A DNA stretch of 64,000 nucleotides from positions 123,605 through 187,604 of the forward strand of contig JALWRZ010000007.1 in the NCBI GenBank assembly GCA_026993785.1, in the 5' to 3' direction. The notes beneath the pieces were generated by a model. It did not search any database and was not told the DNA's origin. It worked only from the letters and a program-made list of their open reading frames with translations. The position numbers were made by a program, and so were the translations under genes. Below, one piece after another: positions 28,516 through 36,991 of the stretch (positions within the stretch are counted from its first letter, which is position 1; each line of letters starts with the position of its first letter). The DNA comes from DHVE2 group archaeon. GTDB lineage: Archaea > Thermoplasmatota > Thermoplasmata > Thermoplasmatales > Aciduliprofundaceae.

Positions 28516-29028
28516 TTATTCTTTTTCAAGCCAGAGGGATGCAAAATTATCTACAAGCGCATCCAGAAAAGATTTTCTGTATTTTATTATGATAAAAGCA
28601 ACTTCTTGAGGTTTTTTAACCCTATAATAGGTTTCTCTGCCTCGAATATCCCTATCCAGCAAGCCCCTCCTGGTGAGCCTGTTTAGATGATAAGATAGAG
28701 TAGAGGGTCGCAAATTTAAATATCTTGCTATCTCGCCGTGACTTTTTTCTCCCTCTTGGAGAAGATATATAACGATTTTTCGAGCAATAGAGTTTCGCAG
28801 TAGCCCCATAATCTGTCTCTCTTCCCGAGTCATGGTGGTGTTTGCAAAATATCTAGTGTATTTTCCCTCTTTTTTGGCTACAATTAAACCCCGCTGTATA
28901 AGAACGTTGAGATGATAGGACAGCATGCCCACAGGCATATCCAGTCTTCTCTGAAGCTCTCTGAAATGCAGCCCTGGATTGAGAAGTATTTCCTCGTATA
29001 TCCTTTTTCTGCTGCTTAGCTCGTCCAT
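28516..29028 (-). CDS. Tandem winged-helix transcription regulator
   Basis: 170 aa with two consecutive winged helix-turn-helix domains of ArsR/MarR type: residues about 1-65 (HFRELQRRLDMPVGMLSYHLNVL) and about 75-140 (SHGEIARYLNLRPSTLSYHLNRL); only parts of these are quoted as motifs and both contain the LSYHLN core. A C-terminal helix follows. No metal-binding cysteines. It follows the small membrane protein by 3 bp. It is a candidate regulator for the neighbouring surface-protein operator (position only). Confidence 0.85.
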   Translation of the reverse strand: MDELSSRKRIYEEILLNPGLHFRELQRRLDMPVGMLSYHLNVLIQRGLIVAKKEGKYTRYFANTTMTREERQIMGLLRNSIARKIVIYLLQEGEKSHGEIARYLNLRPSTLSYHLNRLTRRGLLDRDIRGRETYYRVKKPQEVAFIIIKYRKSFLDALVDNFASLWLEKE

Positions 29029-29031
29029 GGC

Positions 29032-29298
29032 TCACCCTCGCAGGGATATGACAAAATAGAGTGTTACGAGAATCACTATATCTACGATTAAAAATGTGCC
29101 AACTAGATTTATTTCCCTGCCAAGGTATGCAGCCACCTCGTAAATCAATGCCTTCACAAGGAAAAGAAAGAAGATCACGGCGGATAGCAGCGCGGCCTTG
29201 ATGTGATATCTGCAATATGTTACGATTGCGACTATTAGCAGAATAAGAGATAGAACCAAGATTATGCCACCCAGCACATCGTTAAGGAAGATTACCAT
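29032..29298 (-). CDS. Small membrane protein (88 aa)
   Basis: Three predicted membrane helices (about residues 8-28, 34-56 and 65-86), with Arg/His/Lys between the first two. No family recognised. It is the first gene of a two-gene unit with the tandem winged-helix regulator. Such pairing suggests a membrane sensor or partner that acts on the regulator, which is inference. Confidence 0.65.
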   Translation of the reverse strand: MVIFLNDVLGGIILVLSLILLIVAIVTYCRYHIKAALLSAVIFFLFLVKALIYEVAAYLGREINLVGTFLIVDIVILVTLYFVISLRG

Positions 29299-29383
29299 AT
29301 TGCATTAATGGCAGTGCCCTCTTATAATTTTTGCTGTGGGAAAACGCAACACTTATATCCCCGTACAGGATTGTTTAAATTGC

Positions 29384-31738
29384 ATGTATTGGGATGTTCG
29401 TCTTCTCACAGCCTCCTATTCGCGGGGAGAGAAGGGAGTCGTGGTGGAGCTTTATGGTAAAACGAGGGAGGGTAAATCCATAGTTATAAGGTACCATGGC
29501 TTTCGACCCTATTTTTACTTGGTGGAGCCACCTACCACGCTGCTTGAAAAATTCTCCAAAGATCCAGAGATAATATCTCTTGAGAACGTGAAGCTATGGT
29601 ATAAGGGACGGGAACGGGACTGTGTAAAGGTCACCATGCATTCACCATGGAAGACTCCCCGTTACAGAAAAGAAGCTCTGGAATTCTGTGATGTTCTTGC
29701 CGCCGATATACCCTTTCATCAGAGGTTCATATACGATTTTGATCTCTCCTCCTGCATCAGGGTCTTCGGGGAGAGAATAGAGCACGGTGGCTACTTTGCG
29801 GATATCGTGGTAAATGCGCAAAGATTTGAAAATATCGAGGATTTCAAGCCTCGATTGAAAATTCTTAGCTTCGATATAGAGAACTCCATGAAGGATGGAA
29901 GACTATTCACCATAGGAATCGCAATTTGGGAGAATGGAGAGATAAGGAAAACGAGCATAGAGGGTGAAGAGGTGCATATGCTCCGAGAGTTCGTAGAACT
30001 CGTTAGAAGAGAGGACCCCGATATAATAACAGGATACAACATAGATGGGTATGATCTCGAGCTGCTAAGTGAGAAATACAAGAAGTACAATATGGACTTT
30101 GCCATTGGGCGCGATGGTGGCAAGCCCCAGCGCATCGTAGGGCAATTCTGGCGGGTTCATGGGCGGGTGATAGAGGATGCTTGGTGGGCCGTGAAGAAGG
30201 AGCTGCGCCTGAAACAAGAGACCTTAGAGGCGGTGTCACAGGAGCTTTTTGGCGAGGGAAAGATGGATGTTGATCGCACCAATATAGATGAAGAGTGGGA
30301 GAAAAGGAGGGAAGATGTAATAGAGTACTGCAAAAGAGATGCCGAACTTGCTTTAAAAATTCTACTCAAGATAGGCATAATAAACAAGTATCTGGATCTT
30401 GCCACAGTCACGAAATTTCCCTTGGATGATGTAATACACTCAGGTACCTCAACGTGGGTGGATTCTCTTCTTATAAGAGCTGCGGACCGCGAAAATATAG
30501 GAGTGCCTCTCCAGGGACAGGAGAGAAAGGCCGGTAAGATTGAAGGTGGATACGTGCACACCATAGAGCCCGGCCTTTATCACTGGGTATGCGTGCTGGA
30601 TTTCAAAAGCATGTATCCCAGTATCATAATAAAGTATAACATCTGTTTCACCACACTGAGCAAGGACGGTGAGATAGAGAGCCCCACAGGAGTGCGGTTC
30701 CTTAAAAGAGAGAGAAGAGAGGGCTTGATTCCCAGGATTCTTGAGGATCTTATGAAAAAGAGGGATGAGTGGAAGAGAAAGATGAAGGAGCTTCCGGATA
30801 AGAGGGACTACTATGATGGGCTCCAGCAGGCGGTTAAGATACTCATGAATTCCTTCTATGGAGTTCTTGCCTCTTCCTTCTATCGCTTCACTAATCCAGA
30901 TATAGGGGCAAGCATAACTGCCTTTGCCCGTGAAACTATAAAGCGGATAATTCAGGAATTGGAAGATGAAGGAATAAAGGTGGTGTATGGAGATACGGAT
31001 AGTGTTTTCTTCCTTTCCCCTTTCGGTGATTTAGGGAGAACGGTGGAATTTGGGAAAAAGAAAGCACAAGAAATTTCCGAGAGAGAGGAGCTTATACTGG
31101 AATTCGAAAAGGTTCTAGAGCCTTTCTTCTCGCATGGTGCCAAGAAAAGATATGTAGGGCGTGTAATCTGGCCTAAGGAGGAGCACGGCGAGATGATTGT
31201 GCGTGGCTATGAGATAAGACGCACGGATTCTTTTGACTTGCAGAGCGAAGCTCAGCGTATGGTCTTTGAGAAGATACTAGACGGCGATATCCACGGCGCT
31301 ATCCAGCTGGCCCGGGAGATCGTGGACAATGTCCGCCGCGGTAAGGTTCCGGTGGAGAAGCTGGTGATATCCCGCACGGTAAAAGATTTTAAATTTTATA
31401 AAAATCCAGGCTCCATGGCCAATGTTCAGGCGGCAAAGAAGCTTATGGCCATGGGATATGAGTTCGTACCCGGAATGAAAGTTGCGTGGGTCGTAGTTAA
31501 TGCACGAGGCTCCAGGCAGGATGTGGAACCCTACATTCCCGGCAGACCTTTTACGAAAAAGCCCGATTATCGATATTACGCCAGGAGAGTCGCCGAAACC
31601 CTGGCTCGAATCACTGAAGTGTTTGGTGTGGACGAGGAGAATCTTCTAACAGGAAGCAGACAAGTGGCTCTAAGCACCTTCGAGAAAAGAGAAGGCGGGG
31701 AGAAAAAGAAGAGAAAGACACTCTTTGATTACCAATAA
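29384..31738 (+). CDS. polB: Family B DNA polymerase
   Basis: Proofreading DNA polymerase, 784 aa. Exonuclease motifs: FDIEN (about residue 163), GYNIDGYD and YCKRDAELAL. Polymerase motifs: DFKSMYPSII (about 405), KILMNSFYG and YGDTDSVF (about 535), then KKRYVGR. Near the C-terminus RQVALSTF matches a PCNA-interacting peptide, and the extreme end KTLFDYQ is a second such sequence. The frame is open from GTG 29336, but ATG 29384 begins the usual MYWDVRLLTASY and lies about 28 bp after TATA-like CTTATATC. No intein. Confidence 0.96.
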   Translation: MYWDVRLLTASYSRGEKGVVVELYGKTREGKSIVIRYHGFRPYFYLVEPPTTLLEKFSKDPEIISLENVKLWYKGRERDCVKVTMHSPWKTPRYRKEALEFCDVLAADIPFHQRFIYDFDLSSCIRVFGERIEHGGYFADIVVNAQRFENIEDFKPRLKILSFDIENSMKDGRLFTIGIAIWENGEIRKTSIEGEEVHMLREFVELVRREDPDIITGYNIDGYDLELLSEKYKKYNMDFAIGRDGGKPQRIVGQFWRVHGRVIEDAWWAVKKELRLKQETLEAVSQELFGEGKMDVDRTNIDEEWEKRREDVIEYCKRDAELALKILLKIGIINKYLDLATVTKFPLDDVIHSGTSTWVDSLLIRAADRENIGVPLQGQERKAGKIEGGYVHTIEPGLYHWVCVLDFKSMYPSIIIKYNICFTTLSKDGEIESPTGVRFLKRERREGLIPRILEDLMKKRDEWKRKMKELPDKRDYYDGLQQAVKILMNSFYGVLASSFYRFTNPDIGASITAFARETIKRIIQELEDEGIKVVYGDTDSVFFLSPFGDLGRTVEFGKKKAQEISEREELILEFEKVLEPFFSHGAKKRYVGRVIWPKEEHGEMIVRGYEIRRTDSFDLQSEAQRMVFEKILDGDIHGAIQLAREIVDNVRRGKVPVEKLVISRTVKDFKFYKNPGSMANVQAAKKLMAMGYEFVPGMKVAWVVVNARGSRQDVEPYIPGRPFTKKPDYRYYARRVAETLARITEVFGVDEENLLTGSRQVALSTFEKREGGEKKKRKTLFDYQ

Positions 31739-31779
31739 AGTTTTATATATCTTCTTCAATGACAAGGATGGTGATCAAG

Positions 31780-32196
31780 ATGGAAATTGGTAGAGCATTT
31801 CTGATAAGAGCTCCTGAGGATTCTGAGCTACCCAAGTTTGTAGAAGATTTCGCCCAGAAGAAGAGAATAGAGGCAGGAATTATTAACATTATTGGCACAC
31901 TTAAGGATACCAAGCTCGGATATTTTAACAGTGAGAAAGGAAAATATGAAGAAATAGAGGTTCATGGTATGAGGGAGCTTCTCTCAGCCATGGGAAATCT
32001 CTCCCTTAAAGATAACGTGCCTTTTGCGCATATTCATGCGGTGCTGGGTGACGATAGAGGAAACACCATGGGCGGACATCTCCTCTACGGTAAAGTCTTT
32101 GTTGCGGAGATCTTCATTCTTGAGCTTAAGGGCGAGAAACTGGAGAGAAGAAAAGAAGGCTCTCTTTATCTTTGGCCTTCCACACCGATACATTAA
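31780..32196 (+). CDS. PPC/DUF296 domain protein
   Basis: 138 aa forming a single PPC (DUF296) domain, found alone in archaea and bacteria and fused to AT-hooks in plants. The family metal or ligand motif is seen as HIHAVLGDDRG..GGHL, and ELPKFVEDFAQ is the usual helix. A strong GGTGAT 4 nt before ATG 31780 decides the start over the upstream ATG 31759. It lies between polB and the nicotinamidase. Archaeal function unknown. Confidence 0.82.
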   Translation: MEIGRAFLIRAPEDSELPKFVEDFAQKKRIEAGIINIIGTLKDTKLGYFNSEKGKYEEIEVHGMRELLSAMGNLSLKDNVPFAHIHAVLGDDRGNTMGGHLLYGKVFVAEIFILELKGEKLERRKEGSLYLWPSTPIH

Positions 32197-32221
32197 TTAT
32201 TCTTTTTTCCATTAACCCCCT

Positions 32222-32740
32222 ATGAAGGCCCTTCTTGTGGTGGACATGATTCACGATTTTGTTGATGGAAAATTCGGGAGCGAGGGAGCTCGAAAAATCG
32301 TGCCGCAGATAAAAAAACTTTTGCAGAAGTTTCGGAAAGAGGGTATGGTGATTTATCTTAGAGACTCCCACACCTCCGATGACCCTGAGCTTACCGTGTG
32401 GGGCGAGCACGCGATGAAAGATACCTGGGGCTCGGAGATAGTTGAGGAACTAAAACCTGAAGAAAGGGATGTGGTCATTGAGAAAAATACCTATGATGGC
32501 TTTCTCTTCACCCCTCTCGAGAAAATATTGAGGGAAAAAGGAGTGAAGAAAGTATATCTATGTGGGGTAGCTACCGATATATGCGTGATGCACACAGCCT
32601 TCGGTGCCTTTGCCCGAGGCTTTAAAATCTATGTGTTTGAAGATGCGTGTAGCGGAACCACGGAAGAGAACCATCGATGGGCAATTGAATATATGAAGAA
32701 AATTTACGGTGCAAAGATTGTGGAGGTGAAATCCCTATGA
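32222..32740 (+). CDS. pncA: Nicotinamidase / isochorismatase family hydrolase
   Basis: Cysteine hydrolase that would deamidate nicotinamide to nicotinate. 172 aa. The catalytic triad is Asp8, Lys88 and Cys121 (GVATDICV). Metal ligands typical of nicotinamidase, Asp48, His50 and His63, are all present, which favours nicotinamide over other isochorismatase-type substrates. The stop overlaps the pncB start (ATGA). The product feeds the next gene. Confidence 0.88.
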   Translation: MKALLVVDMIHDFVDGKFGSEGARKIVPQIKKLLQKFRKEGMVIYLRDSHTSDDPELTVWGEHAMKDTWGSEIVEELKPEERDVVIEKNTYDGFLFTPLEKILREKGVKKVYLCGVATDICVMHTAFGAFARGFKIYVFEDACSGTTEENHRWAIEYMKKIYGAKIVEVKSL

Positions 32741-33909
32741 GATTCCATATAGCATCTGAGGATGAAATAAAGGAGGGAAAAACTACCGATGTATATTTCC
32801 TCCGCACCAGGGAAATACTGGAGCGTTTGAAGATTAAAAAAAGAGTGTGGGCGGAATTCACCGTGGCCAATCCACCCTATGACTGGGTGGTATTTGCAGG
32901 ACTTGACGAAGTCCTACATCTAATGGAAGGAAAGAAGGTAAATATCTATGCGCTCCCCGAAGGTACTATATTTCCCCGGAGAGATATACATGGATATTCC
33001 ATCCCCGTGATGGCCATTGAAGGAGATTACAAGGAATTTGCAGTCTACGAAACACCAATCCTTGGTCTGATTTGTCAGGCATCTGGCATCGCCACCAAAG
33101 CCGCTCGTATTAGACTGGCTGCCGGAGATTCGCTTGTGCTCTCCTTTGGGGTAAGAAGGATGCATCCAGCTATTTCTCCAATGATTGACAGGGCCACCTA
33201 TATCGGAGGATGCGATGGGGTTTCAAGCATCCTGGGTGCAGAGCATATTGGAAAGGAACCGAAGGGCACCATGCCCCATGCCCTAATACTTACCCTGGGT
33301 GAGGAGGAGGCCTGGAAAAAATTCGATGAATTCGTAGCTCCTGATGTTCCAAGAATTGCGCTAATAGATACCTTTGGTGACGAGAAATTTGAAGCCATTA
33401 AGGCAGCAGAGCTGCTTAAAGACCTTGCCGCCATAAGACTGGATACTCCATCCTCCCGAAGGGGAAGCTTTGAGGACATCGTGAGAGAGGTGCGTTGGGA
33501 ACTGGATTTAAGAGGTTATAAGAACGTGGGAATCTTTGTATCAGGTGGGCTTAATGAGGAGAGTGTCAAGAGACTTAAAGAGGCCGGAGCAACAGGTTTT
33601 GGTGTAGGCACCTCCTTGAGTAACGCTAAAACTATCGATTACGCCATGGACATTGTGGAAATTGAAGGAAAGCCTCTGGCCAAGCGTGGAAAGTTCAGTG
33701 GCTCAAAGCAGGTGTATAGATGTAAGAACTGTGGCAGCTTCATAGTAACTCCCCGCAACCAGGAGCTGGAAGAATGTCCCGTGTGTGGCAGCGAGGTAGA
33801 GCCTCTTCTCCGGCCTTACATGGTGGATGGCAAAATAGTTAAAGAATATCCCTCCGTGGACGAGATAAGAAATTACGTGCTTAAACAGCTGGAGGGCAAA
33901 GAATGCTGA
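32737..33909 (+). CDS. pncB: Nicotinate phosphoribosyltransferase
   Basis: Forms nicotinate mononucleotide from nicotinate and PRPP. 390 aa, with SFGVRRMHP, the substrate loop GGCDGVSS and the phosphate-binding FVSGGLNEESV and GVGTSLSNA. A C-terminal zinc ribbon (CKNC...CPVC) is present, as in the Thermoplasma enzyme. It overlaps pncA by 4 bp and the peptidase gene by 7 bp. With NadE this gives a salvage route to NAD; the adenylyltransferase is not in the window. Confidence 0.93.
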   Translation: MRFHIASEDEIKEGKTTDVYFLRTREILERLKIKKRVWAEFTVANPPYDWVVFAGLDEVLHLMEGKKVNIYALPEGTIFPRRDIHGYSIPVMAIEGDYKEFAVYETPILGLICQASGIATKAARIRLAAGDSLVLSFGVRRMHPAISPMIDRATYIGGCDGVSSILGAEHIGKEPKGTMPHALILTLGEEEAWKKFDEFVAPDVPRIALIDTFGDEKFEAIKAAELLKDLAAIRLDTPSSRRGSFEDIVREVRWELDLRGYKNVGIFVSGGLNEESVKRLKEAGATGFGVGTSLSNAKTIDYAMDIVEIEGKPLAKRGKFSGSKQVYRCKNCGSFIVTPRNQELEECPVCGSEVEPLLRPYMVDGKIVKEYPSVDEIRNYVLKQLEGKEC

Positions 33910-34505
33910 TACTCACGGGCTTTGAACCCTTTGCCCATTTTAAAGAGAATCCATCCTGGGAAGTGGTCAATGCTTTGCAGAGCGATTATGTGATGGCCAT
34001 AAAAATGCCTGTGAGCTATGAAAAGGTAAAAAAACTGACCAAGGAAGTCCTTGAAAAATATCAACCTGAGGCAATAATATCCTTTGGCCTTGCAGATGGT
34101 AGAGCACAAATATCCATAGAAATGCTGGCTGTGAACATGATGGATTCCACCACCCCAGATAACGATGGTTTCAAACCAAAAAGATTAAAAATTTTCGAGG
34201 ATGGAAAAGCGACATACATAACAACACTTCCCATTTTTGAAATCTTAGATGAGTGGCACAAAAATTACATACCTTCGTATATTTCATATCATGCAGGCAC
34301 CTATGTCTGCAACGCACTCTTTTATTCCTTCTTGTATCACGCAGAGAAAATGGGATTGGATATCCCCATTGGCTTTATACACCTTCCAAGCAGCGAAAAG
34401 ATGGTTATTGGAAAGAAAAACAGACCTTATGTGGAAATAAAAACCATGGAGAAAGCTGCAAAAATTGCAATTGAAATTACTTCCCGCCACCTCTCTTCTC
34501 CTTAG
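33903..34505 (+). CDS. pcp: Pyroglutamyl-peptidase I
   Basis: Cysteine peptidase removing N-terminal pyroglutamate. 200 aa. The N-terminal TGFEPF is conserved, and the catalytic triad can be read as Glu73 (SIEMLAVN), Cys136 ([11 protein letters not shown]) and His160 (GFIHLP). It begins inside the end of pncB, the third gene of this operon. Its 3' end overlaps the convergent rpl40e by 29 bp. Confidence 0.93.
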   Translation: MLILTGFEPFAHFKENPSWEVVNALQSDYVMAIKMPVSYEKVKKLTKEVLEKYQPEAIISFGLADGRAQISIEMLAVNMMDSTTPDNDGFKPKRLKIFEDGKATYITTLPIFEILDEWHKNYIPSYISYHAGTYVCNALFYSFLYHAEKMGLDIPIGFIHLPSSEKMVIGKKNRPYVEIKTMEKAAKIAIEITSRHLSSP

Positions 34506-34629
34506 CCTTGGGTCTAAGCTGGTGGCTGCCGCATCTTCTGCATCTGGTGGCATTTGGTGGATTTCGAGCATAGCATTTCATGCATATTTTTTTGTTTAGC
34601 AGCCTGTCCACGGCCTCTTTGAATGTCAT
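34477..34629 (-). CDS. rpl40e: 50S ribosomal protein L40e
   Basis: Small zinc-ribbon ribosomal protein of 50 aa. It reads [19 protein letters not shown], continues [20 protein letters not shown] and ends in a basic tail. The four cysteines (CMKC and CRRC) and the RPKAKEKRG end match archaeal L40e. An in-frame ATG at 34641 would add four residues, but a TATA box at 34652-34659 places transcription start at about the ATG 34629. Its 3' end overlaps pcp on the other strand. A structured repeat block begins about 8 bp beyond its TATA box. Confidence 0.9.
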   Translation of the reverse strand: MTFKEAVDRLLNKKICMKCYARNPPNATRCRRCGSHQLRPKAKEKRGGGK

Positions 34630-34666
34630 AGTGCGTAGCATGATGAAGCCCTATATAACTCTTTCC

Positions 34667-34993
34667 CACGGAGGGGGCTCAGCCCCCTCTCTACACCCCA
34701 AGAAGGGGGAGCCCCCTTTCTAAACCCCCACGAGTTCTGTTGGTTGCAGGAGGTAAAGGAACTCGCGGGTGGTTCCTGCCCCCTCTCTACGCCCCCCCTA
34801 AAGATAAGGGGGAGTGGTAGAGGGGGAAACGAGCATTGGAAGATGCGAGCAAGCCTCGCTTTAGCGGGGCGCGGCGTAGGTGTCCTTAGACACTATTTAA
34901 GGAAGGGAGGGTTTAGAAAGGGGAAACGAGCAAATCCTGCGGATTTGCGAGCCAGCCCTGAAAAGGGCGCAGCGTAGGTGCCTCACCGAGGTT
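34667..34993 (+). repeat. Structured intergenic repeat, copy 1 (two modules)
   Basis: GC-rich block of hairpins. It opens with GGGGGC-TCA-GCCCCC and a CCCCCTCTCTAC / GTAGAGGGGG stem. Two copies of a module follow: box GGGGAAACGAGC, hairpin 1, CGAGC, hairpin 2, GCGCAGCGTAGGT (1a 34822-34881; 1b 34919-34980). Stem 1 is GCATT/GATGC in 1a and GCAAATCC/GGATTTGC in 1b. Stem 2 is GCCTCGC/GCGGGGC in 1a and GCCCT/AGGGC in 1b. It ends with CCTC-ACC-GAGG followed by T5. It lies between the rpl40e promoter and the end of the epimerase gene; no ORF in it is credible. Confidence 0.85.
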
Positions 34994-35091
34994 TTTCACT
35001 TCCTTTCTAAGTTTAAGTTATCATTCAGATTGCTCAAAAAGAAGGAAATAAAAATAAGCAACGAGAGATGGGGATTGCAAAGGCTTTCTGA

Positions 35092-36171
35092 TTAGAAAAT
35101 CTCTCTTAAAGGCATTACTCCGAGACCGGGTTTATCTAGAACATAGTTGTAGCCGTCTTCGTATCTTAGACCCTCGAAGGGTTGCTCCTTCAGGTCCCAG
35201 TATCCATCAAGATCAGCGTAATCTACACCGACCCCAAGGGCGAAATGTGTTCCTGCGGCAATACCAATCTTTGTCTCTATCATACAACCCACCATGATTT
35301 TCATACCAGCAGTCTGGGCTATGGACGCCATTTTCAGTGCTTCGTATATCCCGCCGCTTTTCATTAGCTTTATATTTATTGCATCAACCTTACCTATGAG
35401 ATTTAGAACATCTCTGGAATCATGCACACTCTCATCCGCCATTATAGGAATTGGAGACTTTTCCCGGAGAAGTTTGAGCTCATCTTCGTGTCCAACAGGA
35501 AGCGGTTGCTCTGCGAATTCTATCTCGTATCTATCAATGGCATTGAGAACTTTTATGGCTTGAGACAGGGAATATCCCTGATTTCCATCCACCCTAATTC
35601 TCGCATCGGTGATCTTTCTTATCTCCCTTATTCTCTCTATGTCCTCTTCAGGATTAAGCCCTATTTTGACTTTCAGAACCTTAGCGCCTTGAGAAAGAAG
35701 CTCCTCTGCATGCTTTACACTTCTCTCTACCGAACTTATATCTACGGTAAGCGAGGTCTCTATTCTTCTCTTTTTCCCGCCTAGAAGTTCTCTCACAGGC
35801 ATGCCTGCTTTCTGCGCCAGGATATCCCATAAAGCGAAATCCACCGCGGCTTTGGCACTGGAGTTATGCCTCAGATTCCTGTTTAGTTCTTCCATAATCT
35901 TTCCATACTCTTCAAGCCTGCTTCCCACTACAATAGGTTTGAATCTTTTCAACGCGCCAACAACGGTATCTACTGTGTCACCCACAATCTTGGGCGATGG
36001 AGAGGCTTCGCCATAGCCGCAATATTCCTCTGTGCAAATTTTTACAACCACACCTTCATAATTTTCAATAGTGCCCAGGGCAATTTTAAAAGGCTTTTTC
36101 AGAGGTATTCTAATAATTTTCCATTCCATGCTTACAATGTCCATGGAAGAAGGGAATGCTTTATTGCTCAT
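35092..36171 (-). CDS. Dipeptide epimerase (enolase superfamily)
   Basis: Muconate-lactonising subgroup of the enolase superfamily, 359 aa. Catalytic lysines lie in LKVKIG and NIKLMKSGG. Mg2+ ligands are in RVDGNQGYS, EFAEQP and MADES. The C-terminal D-x-D (ADLDGYW) that binds the substrate amino group marks the dipeptide-epimerase branch, related to L-Ala-D/L-Glu epimerase; the exact dipeptide is not known. ATG 36171 overlaps the stop of the FtsZ-like gene by 4 bp. Confidence 0.87.
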   Translation of the reverse strand: MSNKAFPSSMDIVSMEWKIIRIPLKKPFKIALGTIENYEGVVVKICTEEYCGYGEASPSPKIVGDTVDTVVGALKRFKPIVVGSRLEEYGKIMEELNRNLRHNSSAKAAVDFALWDILAQKAGMPVRELLGGKKRRIETSLTVDISSVERSVKHAEELLSQGAKVLKVKIGLNPEEDIERIREIRKITDARIRVDGNQGYSLSQAIKVLNAIDRYEIEFAEQPLPVGHEDELKLLREKSPIPIMADESVHDSRDVLNLIGKVDAINIKLMKSGGIYEALKMASIAQTAGMKIMVGCMIETKIGIAAGTHFALGVGVDYADLDGYWDLKEQPFEGLRYEDGYNYVLDKPGLGVMPLREIF

Positions 36172-36959
36172 ATTTTTTTCTCATATTTTTCTGAGAGAAT
36201 GGTAACTTTTACCCTTTCTCCGTACTCAGAGGTACGATAAACATCCACAAACAAGGGTGCATAGTTTTTAGCAATGGGAGATACATCTTCTATCTCTATA
36301 TCTCCGCTAAAAATCATAATCTTATTTCCTTCCCCCATCCAAGGTGAATCCAGGGCATCTTCTATGGCCACCCTTATTTTCTCTTTTCCCACACCAATTC
36401 CAATACCCACACCCATCTCACCCCTCACCTGTAAGTTCAGGAAATTTTTAATAAGAACTCTCTGAAAATCCAGTACGATGTGTTTCATCACCTCTGCGGG
36501 TATTCCCATGGCAACATTTATGGGTACATGGGAATAGTGATTTACAAGTCCGTCATTATCTAAAATAAAATATATATCGTAGTAATTTCCTATTTCCTGA
36601 ACAGCTTGGAGAGCACGCCTTCTTCTCTCCAAGTTTTCTGAGGAAAATGGAAGGGTGAATATGCCTATCAACTTTGATTTATTTCTTCTAACCTTACCTA
36701 TTATCTTTGTAAGGCCTGTACCTACGATGCCTCCCAGACCTGCCACAACAAAGAGATAGGGATAAGATAATTTCATCACCCAAGGGAAGGACTGCGCTAT
36801 TATCTTGGGCGAGACATCCGCGTAGGCATACACAAGTTTTCTATCCACATTAATATCACCGCCCCCATCGTTAAGTCTTATGCTTTTTACACCTGTTTCC
36901 CTTGCAATATATCTAGCAAATCTTGACCCTGCACCGCCACATCCAATAACTGCAAGCAT
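36168..36959 (-). CDS. Divergent FtsZ/tubulin-superfamily protein
   Basis: 263 aa that align along their length with FtsZ but are much shorter. Seen: LAVIGCGGAGSRF at the N-terminus; an altered tubulin signature AGLGGIVGTGL where FtsZ has CGLGGGTGTG; FTLPFSSENLERRRRA matching the FtsZ VTLPF..E...R...A segment; the DNDGLVN loop; and a C-terminal domain with GVGIGIGVGKEKIRVAIEDA and DSPW. The N-terminal region between the first strand and the signature is shortened. It sits between TrmI and the dipeptide epimerase. It is probably a paralogue, not the main division FtsZ (inference). Confidence 0.72.
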   Translation of the reverse strand: MLAVIGCGGAGSRFARYIARETGVKSIRLNDGGGDINVDRKLVYAYADVSPKIIAQSFPWVMKLSYPYLFVVAGLGGIVGTGLTKIIGKVRRNKSKLIGIFTLPFSSENLERRRRALQAVQEIGNYYDIYFILDNDGLVNHYSHVPINVAMGIPAEVMKHIVLDFQRVLIKNFLNLQVRGEMGVGIGIGVGKEKIRVAIEDALDSPWMGEGNKIMIFSGDIEIEDVSPIAKNYAPLFVDVYRTSEYGERVKVTILSEKYEKKI

Positions 36960-36991
36960 CTCCACGATACCAATATAGCTTTTGAATTATT

